Source: Atrina japonica (lineage: Eukaryota > Mollusca > Bivalvia > Pterioida > Pinnidae). Taken from it: a stretch of 64,000 nt of DNA. The notes below the pieces were generated by a model. That model did not search any database. It had not been told where the DNA came from and worked only from the letters and a program-made list of their open reading frames with translations. The DNA lies in assembly GCA_030159075.1 (NCBI GenBank), contig BROG01000961.1, forward strand, positions 124,001-188,000, written 5' to 3'. Positions 12,443 to 24,418 of the stretch are shown here, piece by piece. Made by a program: the position numbers and the translations under genes. Numbering within the stretch: position 1 is the stretch's first letter; each line of letters opens with the position of its first letter.

Positions 12443-12857
12443 AGGGCGTGTTCAACATATGAACATTTCATATATAGACGTAAACTACAAATTCTTGACA
12501 CAGGGAGATCGAAACCGCGTTTGCTGTCAACCTTCCACAAATTTGACGGTCGGTATAACAGTCTTGTTTGCGATTACTGTGTTTCACTAAATGAAATGTT
12601 GAGTTGCCTGTTCGATAGCGGTTGTTGAGACGTCTGTACCAATTGTGACGATGATTCGTTCCTCACTTATTTCATTTGTATTTTACTGTGAACACACGGT
12701 TGGTGTGACCGGGGAATGCTTATTCCTCCATGACACCTGATCCCCCCTCTTGATTTCCAGAGGTCCGTGTTTGTCCAATTTTTACCAGATTTGTCTATAT
12801 ATTCTGGATGTCCTGAAGATACATGTATATACATTGGTATCTGAGATTTTTTATATT
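12443..12857 (+). mobile_element. Reverse-transcriptase repeat, 3' fragment
   Basis: Begins with 'agggcgtgttcaacatatga' (coding end of the RT, the ARACSTYE-like region), continues through 'tttgacggtcggtataac' and ends 'ctgagattttttatatt'. Small deletions in the tail ('gtgaccggggaatgc') mark it as inactive. Confidence 0.85.
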
Positions 12858-12905
12858 CCATCTATATTGATAAGAATAAAAAGAATATGATATTCAAAAT
12901 ATTTA

Positions 12906-13166
12906 GCGAGCCGGCCTGGCTCAGTGGGTAGTGCGGTCGACTCTTGGTCGTGAGTTCGAGTCCAGCCGGCGGCAGGTCGGTTTCCAGTCCTTCGGACTAA
13001 GACAGTAAAAGCCGAGGTCCCGTGTCACAGTAGGTGTGGGTACGTTAAAGAATCCTCACTGCTCAATGGCCGTAATCCAAAATTTGAAGCCCTTCACCTG
13101 CATTTGGTGACGTCTCCATATGAGTGAAAGATTCTTGAGTGGGACGTTAAACAACAATAAAAAAAT
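12906..13166 (+). mobile_element. SINE family 1, best copy
   Basis: The tRNA-like head GCCTGGCTCAGTGGGTAGTG (A box) is followed by GAGTTCGAGTCCAGC (B box). A conserved central body ('cctcactgctcaatggccgt', 'ttggtgacgtctccatatga') leads to the end 'gggacgttaaacaacaataa'. The flanks AAAATATTTAGC (12896) and AAAATATATAGC (13162) look like a 12-bp target-site duplication with one mismatch. I believe similar SINEs are widespread in molluscs, but did not check. Confidence 0.88.
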
Positions 13167-13387
13167 ATATAGCAAGAATTCATTATCATCATTATTTGAA
13201 CTTTTGTGTCAAAAATTTACAGAAATGTCTAAAATGCTTTCATCGTAAAACATATTAAAACATAGCTGAACCGGAGTATGTAGTCAAATGGTGACTTCAG
13301 AGCCTGCAAGATAAATCATTATGATTAAAATGATGACGTAATAAACAACGTCTCAATGGAATCACTTTGGTGGTCACATCAACATTT

Positions 13388-13623
13388 TAAAATACTGTAT
13401 ACCTGGAAAATTTCGCTCCTGTTTGATTTTCGCATTGTTCGCCCTTAGATAAAACGTCAAATTTGAAATGAAAGCGAGTTTTCTCAGCTAAATAACTGAA
13501 TCAAGGACATACATGTCATCGATGAGACAATGGTCATTTAAGGCGAATTTAAGACAGGGTGAATATGTTTTCTGGTGTATAAGGGCAGAAATGACTAGGG
13601 ACTTCCAGGTATACAGTATTTTA
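13388..13623. mobile_element. 236-bp MITE with 21-bp perfect TIRs
   Basis: The ends are perfect inverted copies of a 21-bp sequence whose core is AATACTGTATACCTGGAA (13388-13408 and 13603-13623). The inside has 'tttcgctcctgtttgatttt' and 'aagggcagaaatgactaggg'. There is no coding capacity, so it is a non-autonomous DNA transposon. The superfamily is not clear. A related copy, much expanded, is at 51595-53195. Confidence 0.8.
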
Positions 13624-13664
13624 GAATATAAAATAAGCACTGTAGGATTATATAATATGAAAAA

Positions 13665-13822
13665 TTACAGAGATCACCTCGCTTAAGAGACGACCTCGCA
13701 TTTCAGACCATTAATGGTCACTTGATATATATTTAATAAGAAGCTCACTTAAGAGACCACGTGACTAATCAGATCGTTTAAGGTAGTCTGCTAGGTGGTC
13801 TTAATAGCGAGGTTCTACTGCA
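13665..13822. mobile_element. MITE-like repeat with CTCGCT(A/T)A..GAGACCAC motifs
   Basis: 'gatcacctcgcttaagagac' at the left is mirrored by 'cttaatagcgaggttctactg' at the right, and the 'agaccac..aatcag' block is repeated inside. The right end (CAGTAGAACCTCGCTATTAAG as inverse) matches the CAGT(A/G)GAA-type ends of other Tc1/mariner-like MITEs in this window (54196, 61209). Confidence 0.5.
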
Positions 13823-13879
13823 GATTAAGTCAATTAATTTTATCAAGATTTGTTCATTAAGTTACACGATTCTCAGATA

Positions 13880-14036
13880 CTCCAGTGATCTATCTATCGA
13901 TCTGCCTGTCTGTCGGTCTGTCTGTCTGTCTGTCTGTCTACATATCTGAATGCCTATCAATCTATTTATCAATTGACCTATCTATCTGAATGCTTATGTA
14001 TCTGTTTATCAATTAATCTATCTATATATCTATATA

Positions 14037-14085
<49 letters not shown>

Positions 14086-14165
14086 GTCCGTCTGTCTGTC
14101 TATCTATCTATCTATCTATCTATCTCTGTTTGTCCATCTATATGTCTGTCTGTCTGTTTTTATTT
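13880..14165. repeat. TCTA/TCTG tetranucleotide microsatellite
   Basis: Interrupted TCTG and TCTA runs, the purest part about 14031-14130. The apparent Tyr/Leu/Ser/Ile-rich ORF is spurious. Confidence 0.95.
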
Positions 14166-14800
14166 ATATTTGGACGGAAGTTTATCAATTCTATAAAAAT
14201 CTTCTACTGTTGGATTGTTGTCACTTTAACAAACATACTTTTAAGTATTTCCCAAGCTTACGAATATTGATACTAGATTAAATGAGAGCAGAAACACTCC
14301 TAAAGAATTATACTATGTCAGCTTCATCAGCAGCCTTCACACCTAAAATGTTATCTACATGGATTTGAAAATGTCAAACAATACTGGTAGTTTTGTTGCC
14401 GAGCTCCATCCCATCAACGTCACAGCAACATATTTGAGGCATACAAAATGCTTATGCACAATTGCGAGGTAATTTAAATGATTGTCAACTTTTGCAGTAA
14501 AATATCATGACCTTGCTTGCAATCACAAGCAATTGTCTGATTCATTATCTGTAATTTTGTATTATTTTTTCGTCAGCTTTCCATATTTAAGTAGTAATTA
14601 ATGCAGTTTCGTCTGCATATGGTGTTTATATCTCCCACATGATACAATATACCAGGGGTTGTTTTATTACTTGACATTGTTTGATACCATTTTTTCTTTC
14701 GGAAATATAAATTTATATCAAAGTCGAGCCCGACTGATGAAGTCTTATTGAAAGGAAACATCGTCTTAAGCATTTGTTTTGGTCTCTTGTTCGTAAAACC
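14166..14800. other. Intergenic, no feature recognised
   Basis: No exon, TIR or known repeat was recognised. Confidence 0.35.
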
Positions 14801-14802
14801 TG

Positions 14803-16428
14803 GAAGGGGCACTAGCTGTGTTTACCAACAAATATTTCGGTTTTTTCTACATTTACTACTTGTACCTGATCTACAGAAACAAATAAGAGGTAAACATAGG
14901 CATAAAATGTCTTATGTTTCTATATATTTTGTGAAAATAAAGTCGGATCCAGTGTGGTATTTATATACAAATAGTAAGGTTAATAAAGTCAGGTCCAGTG
15001 TGGTATTTATATACAAATAGTAAGGTTAATAAAGTCAGGTCCAGTGTGGTATTTATATACAAATAGTGAGGTTAATAAAGTCAGGTCCAGTGTGGTATTT
15101 ATATACAAATAGTAGTGAGGTTATTTATATACAAATAGTGAGGTTAATAAAGTCAGGTCCAGTGTTGTATTTATATACAAATAGTGAGGTTAATAAAAAT
15201 TATACAGGTCCAGTGTGGTATTTATATACAAATAGTAAGGTTAATAAAGTCAGGTCCAGTGTTGTATTTATATACAAATAGTAAGGTTAATAAAGTCAGG
15301 TCCAGTGTGGTATTTATATACAAATAGTAAGGTTAATAAAGTCAGGTCCAGTGTGGTATTTATATACAAATAGTAAGGTTAATAAAGTCAGGTCCAGTGT
15401 GGTATTTATATACATACAAAGTAGTAGTGGTATTTATATACAAAAGTCAGTTAATCAAGTCAGGTCCAGTGTGGTATTTATATACAAATAGTGAGGTTAA
15501 TAAAGTCAGGTCCAGTGTGGTATTTATATACAAATAGTAAGGTTAATAAAGTCAGGTAATGGTATTTAGTCAAATAGTGAGGTTAATAAAGTCAGTGTCC
15601 AGTGTGGTATTTATATACAAATAGTGAGGTTAATAAAGTCAGGTCCAGTGTGTGGTATTTATATACAAATAGTGAGGTTAATAAAGTCAGGTCCCAGTGT
15701 GGTATATACAAATAGTAAGGTTAATAAAGTCAGGTGAGGTATTTATATAAAATTAAGGTTAATAAAGTCAGGTCCAGTGTGGTATTTATATACAAATAGT
15801 AAGGTTAATAAAGTCAGGTCCAGTGTTGTATTTATATACAAATAGTGAGGTTAATAAAGTCAGGTCCAGTGTGGTATTTATATACAAATAGTGAGGTTAA
15901 TAAAGTCAGGTCCAGTGTGGTATTTATATACAAATAGTGAGGTTAATAAAGTCAGGTCCAGTGTGGTATTTATATACAAATAGTGAGGTTAATAAAGTCA
16001 GGTCCAGTGTGGTATTTATATACAAATAGTAAGGTTAATAAAGTCAGGTCCAGTGTGGTATTTATATACAAATAGTATAAAAGGTCCAGTGTGTGGTATT
16101 TATATACAAATAGTAAGGTTAATAAATTCAGGTCCAGTGTGGTATTTATATACAAATAGTAAGGTTAATAAAGTCAGGTCCAGTGTTGTATTTATATATA
16201 AATAGTAAGGTTAATAAAGTCAGGTCCAGTGTGGTATTTATATATAAATAGTAAGGTTAATAAAGTCAGGTCCAGTGTGGTATTTATATATAAATAGTAA
16301 GGTTAATGAAGTCAGGTCCAGTGTGGTATTTATATACAAATAGTAAGGTTGAGTTGTTTTGTTATTATTTATCAATCTGAATAATAAAAAGGAAAACAAA
16401 ATTAAGATAAAAAGCTTATGCTCCTTTA
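14803..16428 (+). mobile_element. TIR element with a long 46-bp tandem core
   Basis: The left end GGAAGGGGCACTAGCTGTG (14802) and the right end AGCTTATGCTCCTTT (inverse AAAGGAGCATAAGCT, 16413-16427) are imperfect inverted repeats. The left flank ('ctacatttactacttgtacctgatctacag', '..atattttgtgaaaataaagtc') is nearly the same as in the small element at 20274-20556. The core is about 30 units of a 46-bp repeat (GTCAGGTCCAGTGTGGTATT..). This layout, a fixed flank plus a variable tandem core, recalls bivalve 'pearl'-type elements; that link is inference. Confidence 0.7.
14938..16345. repeat. 46-bp minisatellite, about 30 units
   Basis: The unit begins GTCAGGTCCAGTGTGGTATT and ends TAGTAAGGTTAATAAA. 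Variants alternate GTAAGG/GTGAGG. Several truncated units occur at 15105-15125, 15410-15450, 15555-15580 and 16075-16095. Open frames across it are by-products. Confidence 0.97.
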
Positions 16429-16454
16429 ACTTTGGTATTGTTAGTAACATATAA

Positions 16455-16576
16455 CGTATGGACATTTCGTGTATATAGGCAAACTACTTGCAGATAAGCT
16501 GCTGTTACAAGTATATCGGGAATCGCAAATTTAACGGTAGGAACAATAACCTTGTTTGACATTACTATGCTTCACT
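16455..16576 (+). repeat. Reverse-transcriptase repeat, older internal fragment
   Basis: Diverged version of the coding-end region ('ggacatttcgtgtatatagg', 'aatttaacggtaggaacaataacc'). It is interrupted by the next, younger copy. Confidence 0.55.
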
Positions 16577-16966
16577 AGTGTAAACTACTCACTGACAAAT
16601 TATTGACACAGGGATATCGAAAACCGCGTTTAATGTCAACGTTCCGCAAGTTTTACGGTCGGTATAATAGTCTTGTATGAGACTACTCTGTTTCACTAAG
16701 AGAAATGTTGAGTTGCCTTTTCGTTGGCGGTTGTTGAGACGTCTGTACCAATTGTGACGAGGATACACTCCTCACGTCTTTCATTGGACTTCACTGTGGA
16801 CTCACGGCGGGTGTGACCGGTCGACAGGGGATGCTTACTCCTCCATGGCACCTGATCCCACCTCTTGGTTTCCAGAGGTCCGTGTTTGTCCATTTTTACC
16901 GGATTTGTATCTATGTCCTGGACATTCTATTGATTTATGCTTTGGTATCTGAGGTTTTTATATTGT
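16577..16966 (+). mobile_element. Reverse-transcriptase repeat, 3' fragment
   Basis: Starts at 'gtaaactactcactgacaaa', continues 'gggatatcgaaaaccgcgtt', the full conserved tail, and ends '..tctgaggtttttatatt'. Nearly the same as the copy at 30480-30869, so relatively recent. Confidence 0.88.
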
Positions 16967-17131
16967 AATGTTAAAACACTTGTTCGATACAAATAACTGA
17001 CTTATCTTTACTGATTAGGAAGAATATTTGTTCCTTTCTTTCCTCGGTTTTTAATCCACTCCGTAAGACACGTAACTTTCACTTGGAATGCCGAGTTCCT
17101 GGAAAAGGAATAGTCACTATCACTTTTTGAT

Positions 17132-17162
17132 GTTTGTTTGTTGTTGTTTAACGTCACACTCA

Positions 17163-17193
<31 letters not shown>

Positions 17194-17411
17194 AATGCCG
17201 GTGAAGAGCTACAAAGTTTGGCCTATGCTCGGCACTTACGGTCATTGAGCAGTGAGGGTTTTTTTTAACGTGCCGACGTTACTGCGACACAGAACCTCGG
17301 TTTTTACTGTGTCATCCGAAGGACAAGAAACCAACCTGCCGCCGGCTGGACTCGATCTCACGACCTCACGATCAAGAGTCGATCGCGCTATCGACTGAGC
17401 CAGGTCGTCTC
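17132..17411 (-). mobile_element. SINE family 1, minus strand, with 12-bp TSD
   Basis: The inverse of the family: tail 'gttgttgtttaacgtcacac' first, head 'gactgagccaggtcgtc' last, with the B-box inverse 'ggactcgatctcacgac'. Perfect flanking duplication TCACTTTTTGAT at 17120-17131 and 17412-17423 marks the insertion. Confidence 0.92.
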
Positions 17412-17472
17412 TCACTTTTTGATATATATAAAGTCCTTGGTCTGGTACCGGGACCGCTGGATATATATACCG

Positions 17473-17611
<139 letters not shown>

Positions 17612-17639
17612 AAAAACCCAAGCGAACTGCGTTTGGGAG

Positions 17640-18180
17640 TGTTTAGGTTAATTACCGGTCAGATTTATGATTATCTAATGCAGTCAGTGTTCCATTAATT
17701 GTTTCGATCAAAGTTTCATGTATTTCAGTATAGGGTAACTTTGTCTCTGAATTATGACTGTAAAGATGTATATATTTACTATACATGATACGTTTGTGTG
17801 ACATTTGTTGTTATTGCATTATTTGTGTAATGTGAAACTTTCATTAGACTATGACACGGATACGTAAGTGGAGTCTACGCCTCTACTTAATTGCCTGAGA
17901 CATTTGCTGAAGAATTTGTCCGATACAAATAATGTGAAGAATTCAGATTGTCATATCAGTAATGCAGAGGCGACACATCCATTTTTCTCACTGATAATCA
18001 TGTGAGACATTCAACATAACTTATACGTAGTGAGATATCCATTATTGCATTTCATTTCTGCAAGCACATTACTTCCGGACACCTCGTGCCATCCCGTTTG
18101 GGATTCGCAATTGTTCTACATGTTGAGACCGTTATTGTACCCATTGTTGTTGTATTCTAATGGACTTGGAGTTTCTAATA
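17640..18180. other. No gene; dispersed repeat D2 copy at 18066-18180
   Basis: D2 shares 'cttccggacacct.gt.ccatccc', 'ttgggattcg.aattgttct' and 'attctaatggacttggagtt' with 6535-6655 and, inverted, 38282-38360. The rest is featureless. Confidence 0.5.
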
Positions 18181-18182
18181 CT

Positions 18183-18420
18183 CGTGGGACCGAGTGGTTA
18201 GAGCATCGCGCTTTTCAATACAAATTGATAATTATCAGGAGATGTTTGGAATTATTGTTTTTAATATTATACAGGTTCAAGTCCCGCCGGAACATAAGCT
18301 GAAGGGCGGTGGTCTCTTCCCGGGTACATTGTAATCGGGTTCTCTCCTCCACCAGTAAAAAACTGGCCGCCACCATATAACCGAAAAATTGTTGAGTGTG
18401 GCGTAAAACACCATTCAAAT
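18183..18420 (+). mobile_element. SINE family 2, copy with insertion in the head
   Basis: The head GGACCGAGTGGTTAGAGCAT and the B box GGTTCAAGTCCCGC are separated by extra AT-rich sequence (about 18225-18270). The body is 'ggtggtctcttcccgggtac', 'ctggccgccaccatata', 'gagtgtggcgtaaaacacc'. The split tRNA head should stop Pol III transcription. Confidence 0.78.
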
Positions 18421-18504
18421 TCATATTATTCTATACTCCTTTGGTATTTCTCCATAATTTTCCTCAACTTTTTCAAATGTTTGTTTCATTGTTACATAAT
18501 TCTT

Positions 18505-18697
18505 TTATTTTCATTGGACTTGACTGTGGACACACGGCGGGTGTGACCGGTCGACAGGGGATGCTTACTCCTCCATGGCACCTGATCCCATCTCTTGGTT
18601 TCCAGAGGTCCGTGTTTTGTCCATTTTAACCGGATTTGTATCCATGTCCTGGATATTCTATTGATTTATACTTTGGTATCTGAGACTTTTCATATTT
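18505..18697 (+). mobile_element. Reverse-transcriptase repeat, 3' tail
   Basis: Conserved tail from 'ttggacttgactgtggac' through 'gaccggtcgacaggggatgc' to 'tttggtatctgagac'. Close to the copies at 16577 and 30147. Confidence 0.85.
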
Positions 18698-18699
18698 TA

Positions 18700-20270
18700 T
18701 TTAGATATACTTATACAAAAGCATCAGTAGTTACAGGTGCAATCCCGCAAGGTTTTACCTGTGCTACGTACTGATCTCAATATTGTATAATATAATGTCG
18801 ACCTCCAAACGTGACCTCTGTCACGGCCTCTTTACAATGTCCCGCGGCTCTCACTTCTTATGCCATGCCAAGACAATGAAACAATCACTAGATCTACTTG
18901 TATTTAAATAGGTCATATATCCGATCCGGATTCAAACTCGAACCTTCCGATTGCGAAGTGAACACTCTGCAACTGGATAACAAATATATTCACGATATTT
19001 GTGTATTATGATATATACTGCCTGAACTTTTAGTTTTCTATATTTAATTATTTTTAGAGCATTTAAGATAGTATAGGTGTAGAACACTTTTATACCTATG
19101 TGCGTAGACATATTTTTGTCCATAGCATTTCCAGATAAATAAAAGAACTTAAGTGTAGAATATATGATCACGTCAGAATTATAAATAATCTTTTGAATTG
19201 CCTTACATTTCAACTGAAATCAATTTATTTTTATTTGGAGATTCAAAAAGGGAGTAATGTTATTTTACTTGGTATTGCCACTGAAATGTGATATATAGTT
19301 TTCTATTGCTGAACTTGCCGAACTTTTTGTTTAATTCTCTGACAAGTGAAGAAATACACATTTACACCTATCTGATAAGCGAAATAAGACACGACAGAAA
19401 TAGTTTAATATATATACAGACATAATCAATTATCCGAGTCTATCTGATACTGCGTACCTACTGACTCGCGTCAATGAGGTTTATTTACAGTTTTAGCCAC
19501 ACTCCTGTCAGTTAGCTTAAATATAAACTGACACATACGATAAACAGCTTTGGCAGGGGCTCCAACAGGTATATTGTACAATGTTAATCATGCAGTGTTC
19601 CTATTGATAAACATCTGGCGAACAGTCAGGAATTCGTCGCCCCCGTATGTACCTTTATACTAGTGCCAATAAATAAATATGAACTTCTGTCAAACTAAAG
19701 CTCTCTAGTTAGAATGATTGTTTTTGTATAGTGTGAAGAATAAACGTCAACTTAAACTAGACACTTTAAATTCTTTCAATGACACTAAACCATTTGTGAA
19801 TTTTTACATATCTTCTATCGATATATTTCTTGCTTTATACGTACTATTGAATACTAGATACCACATAATTCAAAGACTGTAGTCGAAAAATAAAACACAA
19901 AAATCCGCGCGCGTTCCAATGTACATGTTATGCGAATACCGAATACCGAAATGCAATTCACACAATTATTGCATCCCTCCAGAACAAGTAAAAACACGAC
20001 GCTATATAGGATATCGTTTTATATATGTATAATTGGAAATGACAGCCTTCATATCTCGAAACAATAAAAACCAAATTGAATATATATTATAAACAATAGT
20101 TTTCTTTCTGTGCCAATATTTCGTACACTGTGTTTTTGTCTTTCTGTTTTAAACAGTTCCCTCTAGTATTTAATCAATCAATGTGTAGGATGAAGTTGAT
20201 GCAGCTGCGTAGCTCTGTATGTTAGCTGAAGAAAGGCAACAAGTCATATCACAAAAGACAAGATCTGAAT
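18700..20270. other. Intergenic, no feature recognised
   Basis: AT-rich; no convincing exon or family repeat was seen on either strand. Confidence 0.4.
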
Positions 20271-20273
20271 ATC

Positions 20274-20556
20274 AAAGGGGCATTACCTGTATTTACCATA
20301 AATATTCCGATTGTTTCTACTTTTACTACTTGTACTTGATGTACAATAACAAATAAGAGCTATACTGAGGCATAATATTCCTATGTATTTTGTGAAAATA
20401 AGGTCAGGTCCAGTGTGGTATTTATATACAAATGGTAAGGTTGAGTTAAACAATTGCAAATGAAAAAGTATCGAACCTGGATTTCTCAAGCAATTTTTAC
20501 AAAATATAGTTATAGGAAAATAAAACTTTGAAAAAACCCACAGCTAATGCCCCATT
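20274..20556 (+). mobile_element. TIR element with a single core unit (283 bp)
   Basis: The left end AAAGGGGCATTACCTGT and the right end AGCTAATGCCCCATT (inverse AATGGGGCATTAGCT) form the TIR. The flank ('ctacttttactacttgtact', 'atgtattttgtgaaaataagg') precedes one unit of the same 46-bp repeat that is expanded about 30-fold at 14938-16345. The right part 'ggatttctcaagcaattttt' is shared with the element at 24408-24741. Confidence 0.75.
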
Positions 20557-20559
20557 AAA

Positions 20560-21265
20560 GCATTGCCCTCAAATAAAGGCGTCAAGTATATGCATGGAAG
20601 GAAATAGAACTATTCTGTGTTATATATTGTCAAAGGTATTTTGTCAGAACTCTATGCCAGCCATTATTTTTTATTCTTCACATCACTTGTAATAGCTATT
20701 GTATAACAAATTTTGAACAGTACTTTGGACTTATGCCAGTAAAGTAAGAATTGCTATCATGGCCCGGGGCCAAAACGCGAAGCGACAGGACAGTAACAAC
20801 CCATTTTACAAAAGTCTAATGTATGGTCAGGGACATAAAACGAACTGGACACTTCCGCTTGCAAGATAAAGGCTCTTATAACTGATCGAACGTTACCAAA
20901 CATAATAAAGAACCACCTCAAAATTCCTACCTCCTCGGGTCGGAAAGAAAACAACTTTTTCTAGTCTAAATATATCGATAAAATCAATAAATATCATATT
21001 CACTTTAAAACTTCCAATCTTCCAACATGCATTTTCCCACAAGATGCTTCCGCACTAACATCTTTGTTTATTTTTCACACAAATACATGCCAGGATTTTG
21101 CAAAGTTGAGGAAACGCACATTTTAGTGAAGTAAAAGAATGGATTATTCAAATTCCTATTTCTGCCTGTACGATATATAAAGATATGGGCCTGGTTAATG
21201 TCTGTTCTTGCCACGGCTGATTTACAACAGCTAGGGCAGACAGCTAATAATACAAAAACAAATAC
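20560..21265. other. Intergenic, no feature recognised
   Basis: No exon or repeat of the window's families was recognised. Confidence 0.35.
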
Positions 21266-21267
21266 AC

Positions 21268-21397
<130 letters not shown>

Positions 21398-21711
21398 AGC
21401 TTGAGATACGATATTCCGACAGCGGACAAAACAATTAACAATGAGTAATAGCCAGTATTTCAGAGAGTCGGATTGTAATAACGTACTGTCTCTTTAGTGC
21501 TCTAGAATTCTATCAAATTATTTAAATATCGTCACCATTGTGAAATATTGAGAAAATTAATAGCAAAGCAAGCCTGCTAGTGTCTCATATTTTTCACACA
21601 ACGCGTGTCTGCCTGATGTGCAATGGTGTATATTATTTTACAAACACACAAGTGCAGCCACAATATACATATACATATAGATGTATATCCAATATATTAT
21701 TTTTTATTTTT

Positions 21712-22020
21712 GAAATATAAAAATCACAGATACCAAAGTATTAATCTTTAGAAGGCTTAGAAGACAATATACAAATCTGGTGAACATTGAACAAACACAA
21801 ACCACTGAAAATCCAGAGGTGGGTTCAGGTTTCATGGGGGATGTAAACCGGCCACACCCACTGGGAGGTTCATATTCAAATGAAATGAAATAAGTGAGGA
21901 ATAAATCCTCGTCACGTTGGTACAGACAACTCAACAAAAATTATCGAACATAATAATTGCAAACAAGTTACTTATAACGACCATAAAATTAACGGAACAT
22001 TGACATTAAACGCGATTGTT
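21712..22020 (-). mobile_element. Reverse-transcriptase repeat, minus-strand 3' fragment
   Basis: Inverse of the tail ('cacagataccaaagtattaa', 'ccagaggtgggttcaggttt') running into the coding end ('aacgaccataaaattaacgg'). Diverged. Confidence 0.78.
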
Positions 22021-22600
22021 GATATACATGTGACAACTGCTATACTTTGTATCCAAAGTACATAATATCATAAGAAGCATTATTAATCAAAATGTACATT
22101 CAATAATTGGTGTATCCTGTATCGTTCTTTAGCTATTTTATATGATCCTAATTGGAAAATTGTTTATTTTTAACAGTACAATATGCACAAATCGGAGTAG
22201 AGAGTTAAGATATATTCCGGTGCACGCTTTATCACCTGTGGTGTTTTCAATACAAAATTGAAATCAAAATAAAATTGCTTTTTAACATGTATATTCTCCC
22301 GCTTAAATATTAATAGCATTGGAAGCGAAATATATGAGGAATATACTCTAAACTGTTGTTGTTCTCATTTAAGTATTTGTTTGTAAACACGAAAAATAAA
22401 ATAATATCGATTGTTGTTGATTAGATTATACATATTACACAATAAACTAGGTATTATTACCTGTATTTCAGGTATTTCAATGACGCTTTCATCACTACCT
22501 GGGAGTTTTCTTTTCTGTAACAGTTACCAATTATCTTTTATGCTCTGCTATAAATATAAACTCGATCTATTCTTTTGAAAAGTATTTTCTCCATTTATGC
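22021..22600. other. Intergenic, no feature recognised
   Basis: Nothing supported. Confidence 0.3.
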
Positions 22601-22607
22601 TTATTCA

Positions 22608-22715
22608 TTCTATCTATCTATCTATCTATCTACCTATCTATCTATCGTTCTGTGTGTGTGTGTGTGTGTCTGTCTGTGTATATCTATCTGTCTGTCTGTC
22701 TCTATCATCTATCTA
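22608..22715. repeat. TCTA / GT / TCTG mixed microsatellite
   Basis: Short runs of TCTA, then TG, then TCTG. Confidence 0.92.
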
Positions 22716-23139
22716 CATGTTAAGTATGACAGGCGTGAACACCATACATATACAGGTATGAAATGACTTTCGAAGAATGTTAATAATTATAAATTTACCT
22801 GCCAACTATAAAATGTCATTAAACTTGCTAAATACAAAAGCTTCTCTGACAGCTTTATGCACCCATTTACCAATCATTTTTCACAATATTTGCCATTGTC
22901 AGCTAGAATGTTTGCAGATCCTTAATCACTTTAAATTAAATATTTTGACATCTCTAAGCTCCTAACAAATCCGAGAGTCGATTGTTTCACCAAAATTTAT
23001 AAACTATTAGTGTAAAAAGACAGCGACAAATAGGAAAGTGATTATCAGTCAATATTCTTATCGATAATATTTACAAAAGCACAACAGAGTACACAATCAG
23101 AATGTGAAAGTGATAAATTGCTATAAATAATAAAAGGAT
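22716..23139. other. Intergenic, no gene recognised
   Basis: A 62-codon open frame at 22777-22965 has no recognisable family signature. Confidence 0.3.
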
Positions 23140-23735
23140 ATTAACAGTTCTCAAATACTGTTATGTAAACGAAGTATTACAGTCGGAGTGAACTTATAGG
23201 GGCATTATTTTAACAGTTCTCATGTATTACAGTCGGAGTGAACTTATAGGGACATTATATTAACAGTTCTCATGTATTATATTATATTAACAGTTCTCAT
23301 GTATTACAGTCGGAATGAACTTATAGGGGCATTATATTAACAGTTCTCATGTATTACAGTCGGAATGAACTTATAGGGACATTATATTAACAGTTCTCAT
23401 GTATTACATTATATTAACAGTTCTCATGTATTACAGTCGGAATGAACTTATAGGGGCATTATATTAACAGTTCTCATGTATTACAGTCGGAGTGAACTTA
23501 TAGGGACATTATATTAACAGTTCTCATGTTCTTACATTATATTAACAGTTCTCATGTATTACAGTCGGAAATGAACTTACATGGACATTATATTAACAGT
23601 TCTCAAATACTTATTATGTAAACGAAGTATTACAGTTGGAGTAACTATTAACAGTTTTCAAGTATTACAGCCGGAGTAAACTTATTATATTAACAGTTCT
23701 TAAGTATTACAGTCGGAGTGTGAACTTATAGAGGC
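23140..23735. repeat. 50-bp satellite carrying the GGGGCATTA motif, array 1
   Basis: The unit reads AACTTATAGGGGCATTATAT then TAACAGTTCTCATGTATTAC then AGTCGGAGTG, with 26-bp half units mixed in. Every full unit contains TATAGGGGCATTA or TATAGGGACATTA, matching the terminal motif of the adjacent TIR elements. Confidence 0.93.
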
Positions 23736-23992
23736 ATTAGTAGTGTCCTTCAAAACATTTTCTTTTTCTTACTAATTAGATTGATATATAATTACAAAAG
23801 AGAGATATACACATGCATACAATCAAGTAATTTCCTATATATTTTGTGAAAATTGCTCCAGAAACCCAGTTGATAAATTCGACTTTGCTATTTTATATAT
23901 GCAACAGACCTGAACTTATTTTCACAAAATATATAAGAATATAAATGTTTTCATGCCTGTGTATAGCTTTTATCTGTTATTGTAGATCTTAG
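23729..23992 (-). mobile_element. TIR element, minus orientation, truncated
   Basis: Same body as 24408-24741 ('ctactaattagattgatata' region, 'gctccagaaacccagttga', 'tattttcacaaaatatataa'), but it stops at 'ttgtagatc' and lacks the last 80 bp or so including the outer TIR. It is joined directly to satellite array 2. Confidence 0.65.
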
Positions 23993-24418
23993 TGAACTTA
24001 TAGGGGCATTATTTTAACAGTTCTCATGTATTACAGTCGGAGTGAACTTATAGGGACATTATATTAACAGTTCTCATGTATTACATTATATTAACAGTTC
24101 TCATGTATTACAGTCGGAATGAACTTATAGGGGCATTATATTAACAGTTCTCATGTATTACAGTCGGAGTGAACTTATAGGGACATTATATTAACAGTTC
24201 TCATGTATTACATTATATTAACAGTTCTCATGTATTACAGTCGGAATGAACTTACAGGGACATTATATTAACAGTTCTCAAATACTGTTATGTAAACGAA
24301 GTATTACAGTTGGAGTGAACTATTAACAGTTTTCAAGTATTACAGCCGGAGTAAACTTACAGGGGCATTATATTAACAGTTCTTAAGTATTACAGTCGGA
24401 GTGAACTTATAGAGGCAT
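23993..24418. repeat. 50-bp satellite, array 2 (duplicate of array 1)
   Basis: Same units in nearly the same order as 23190-23735, including the half units and the 'tgttatgtaaacgaagtatt' variant, so it arose by block duplication. Confidence 0.93.

Noticed and set aside
12906..12975. tRNA gene
   Set aside because: A and B boxes are present, but the fold lacks a proper acceptor stem and the sequence continues into a conserved SINE body; same for 8071, 18183 and 36794.
14930..16465. Repetitive frames with VWYLYTNS or LFVYKYHTG units
   Set aside because: By-products of the 46-bp minisatellite, whose period is not a multiple of 3 and which shows many unit truncations.
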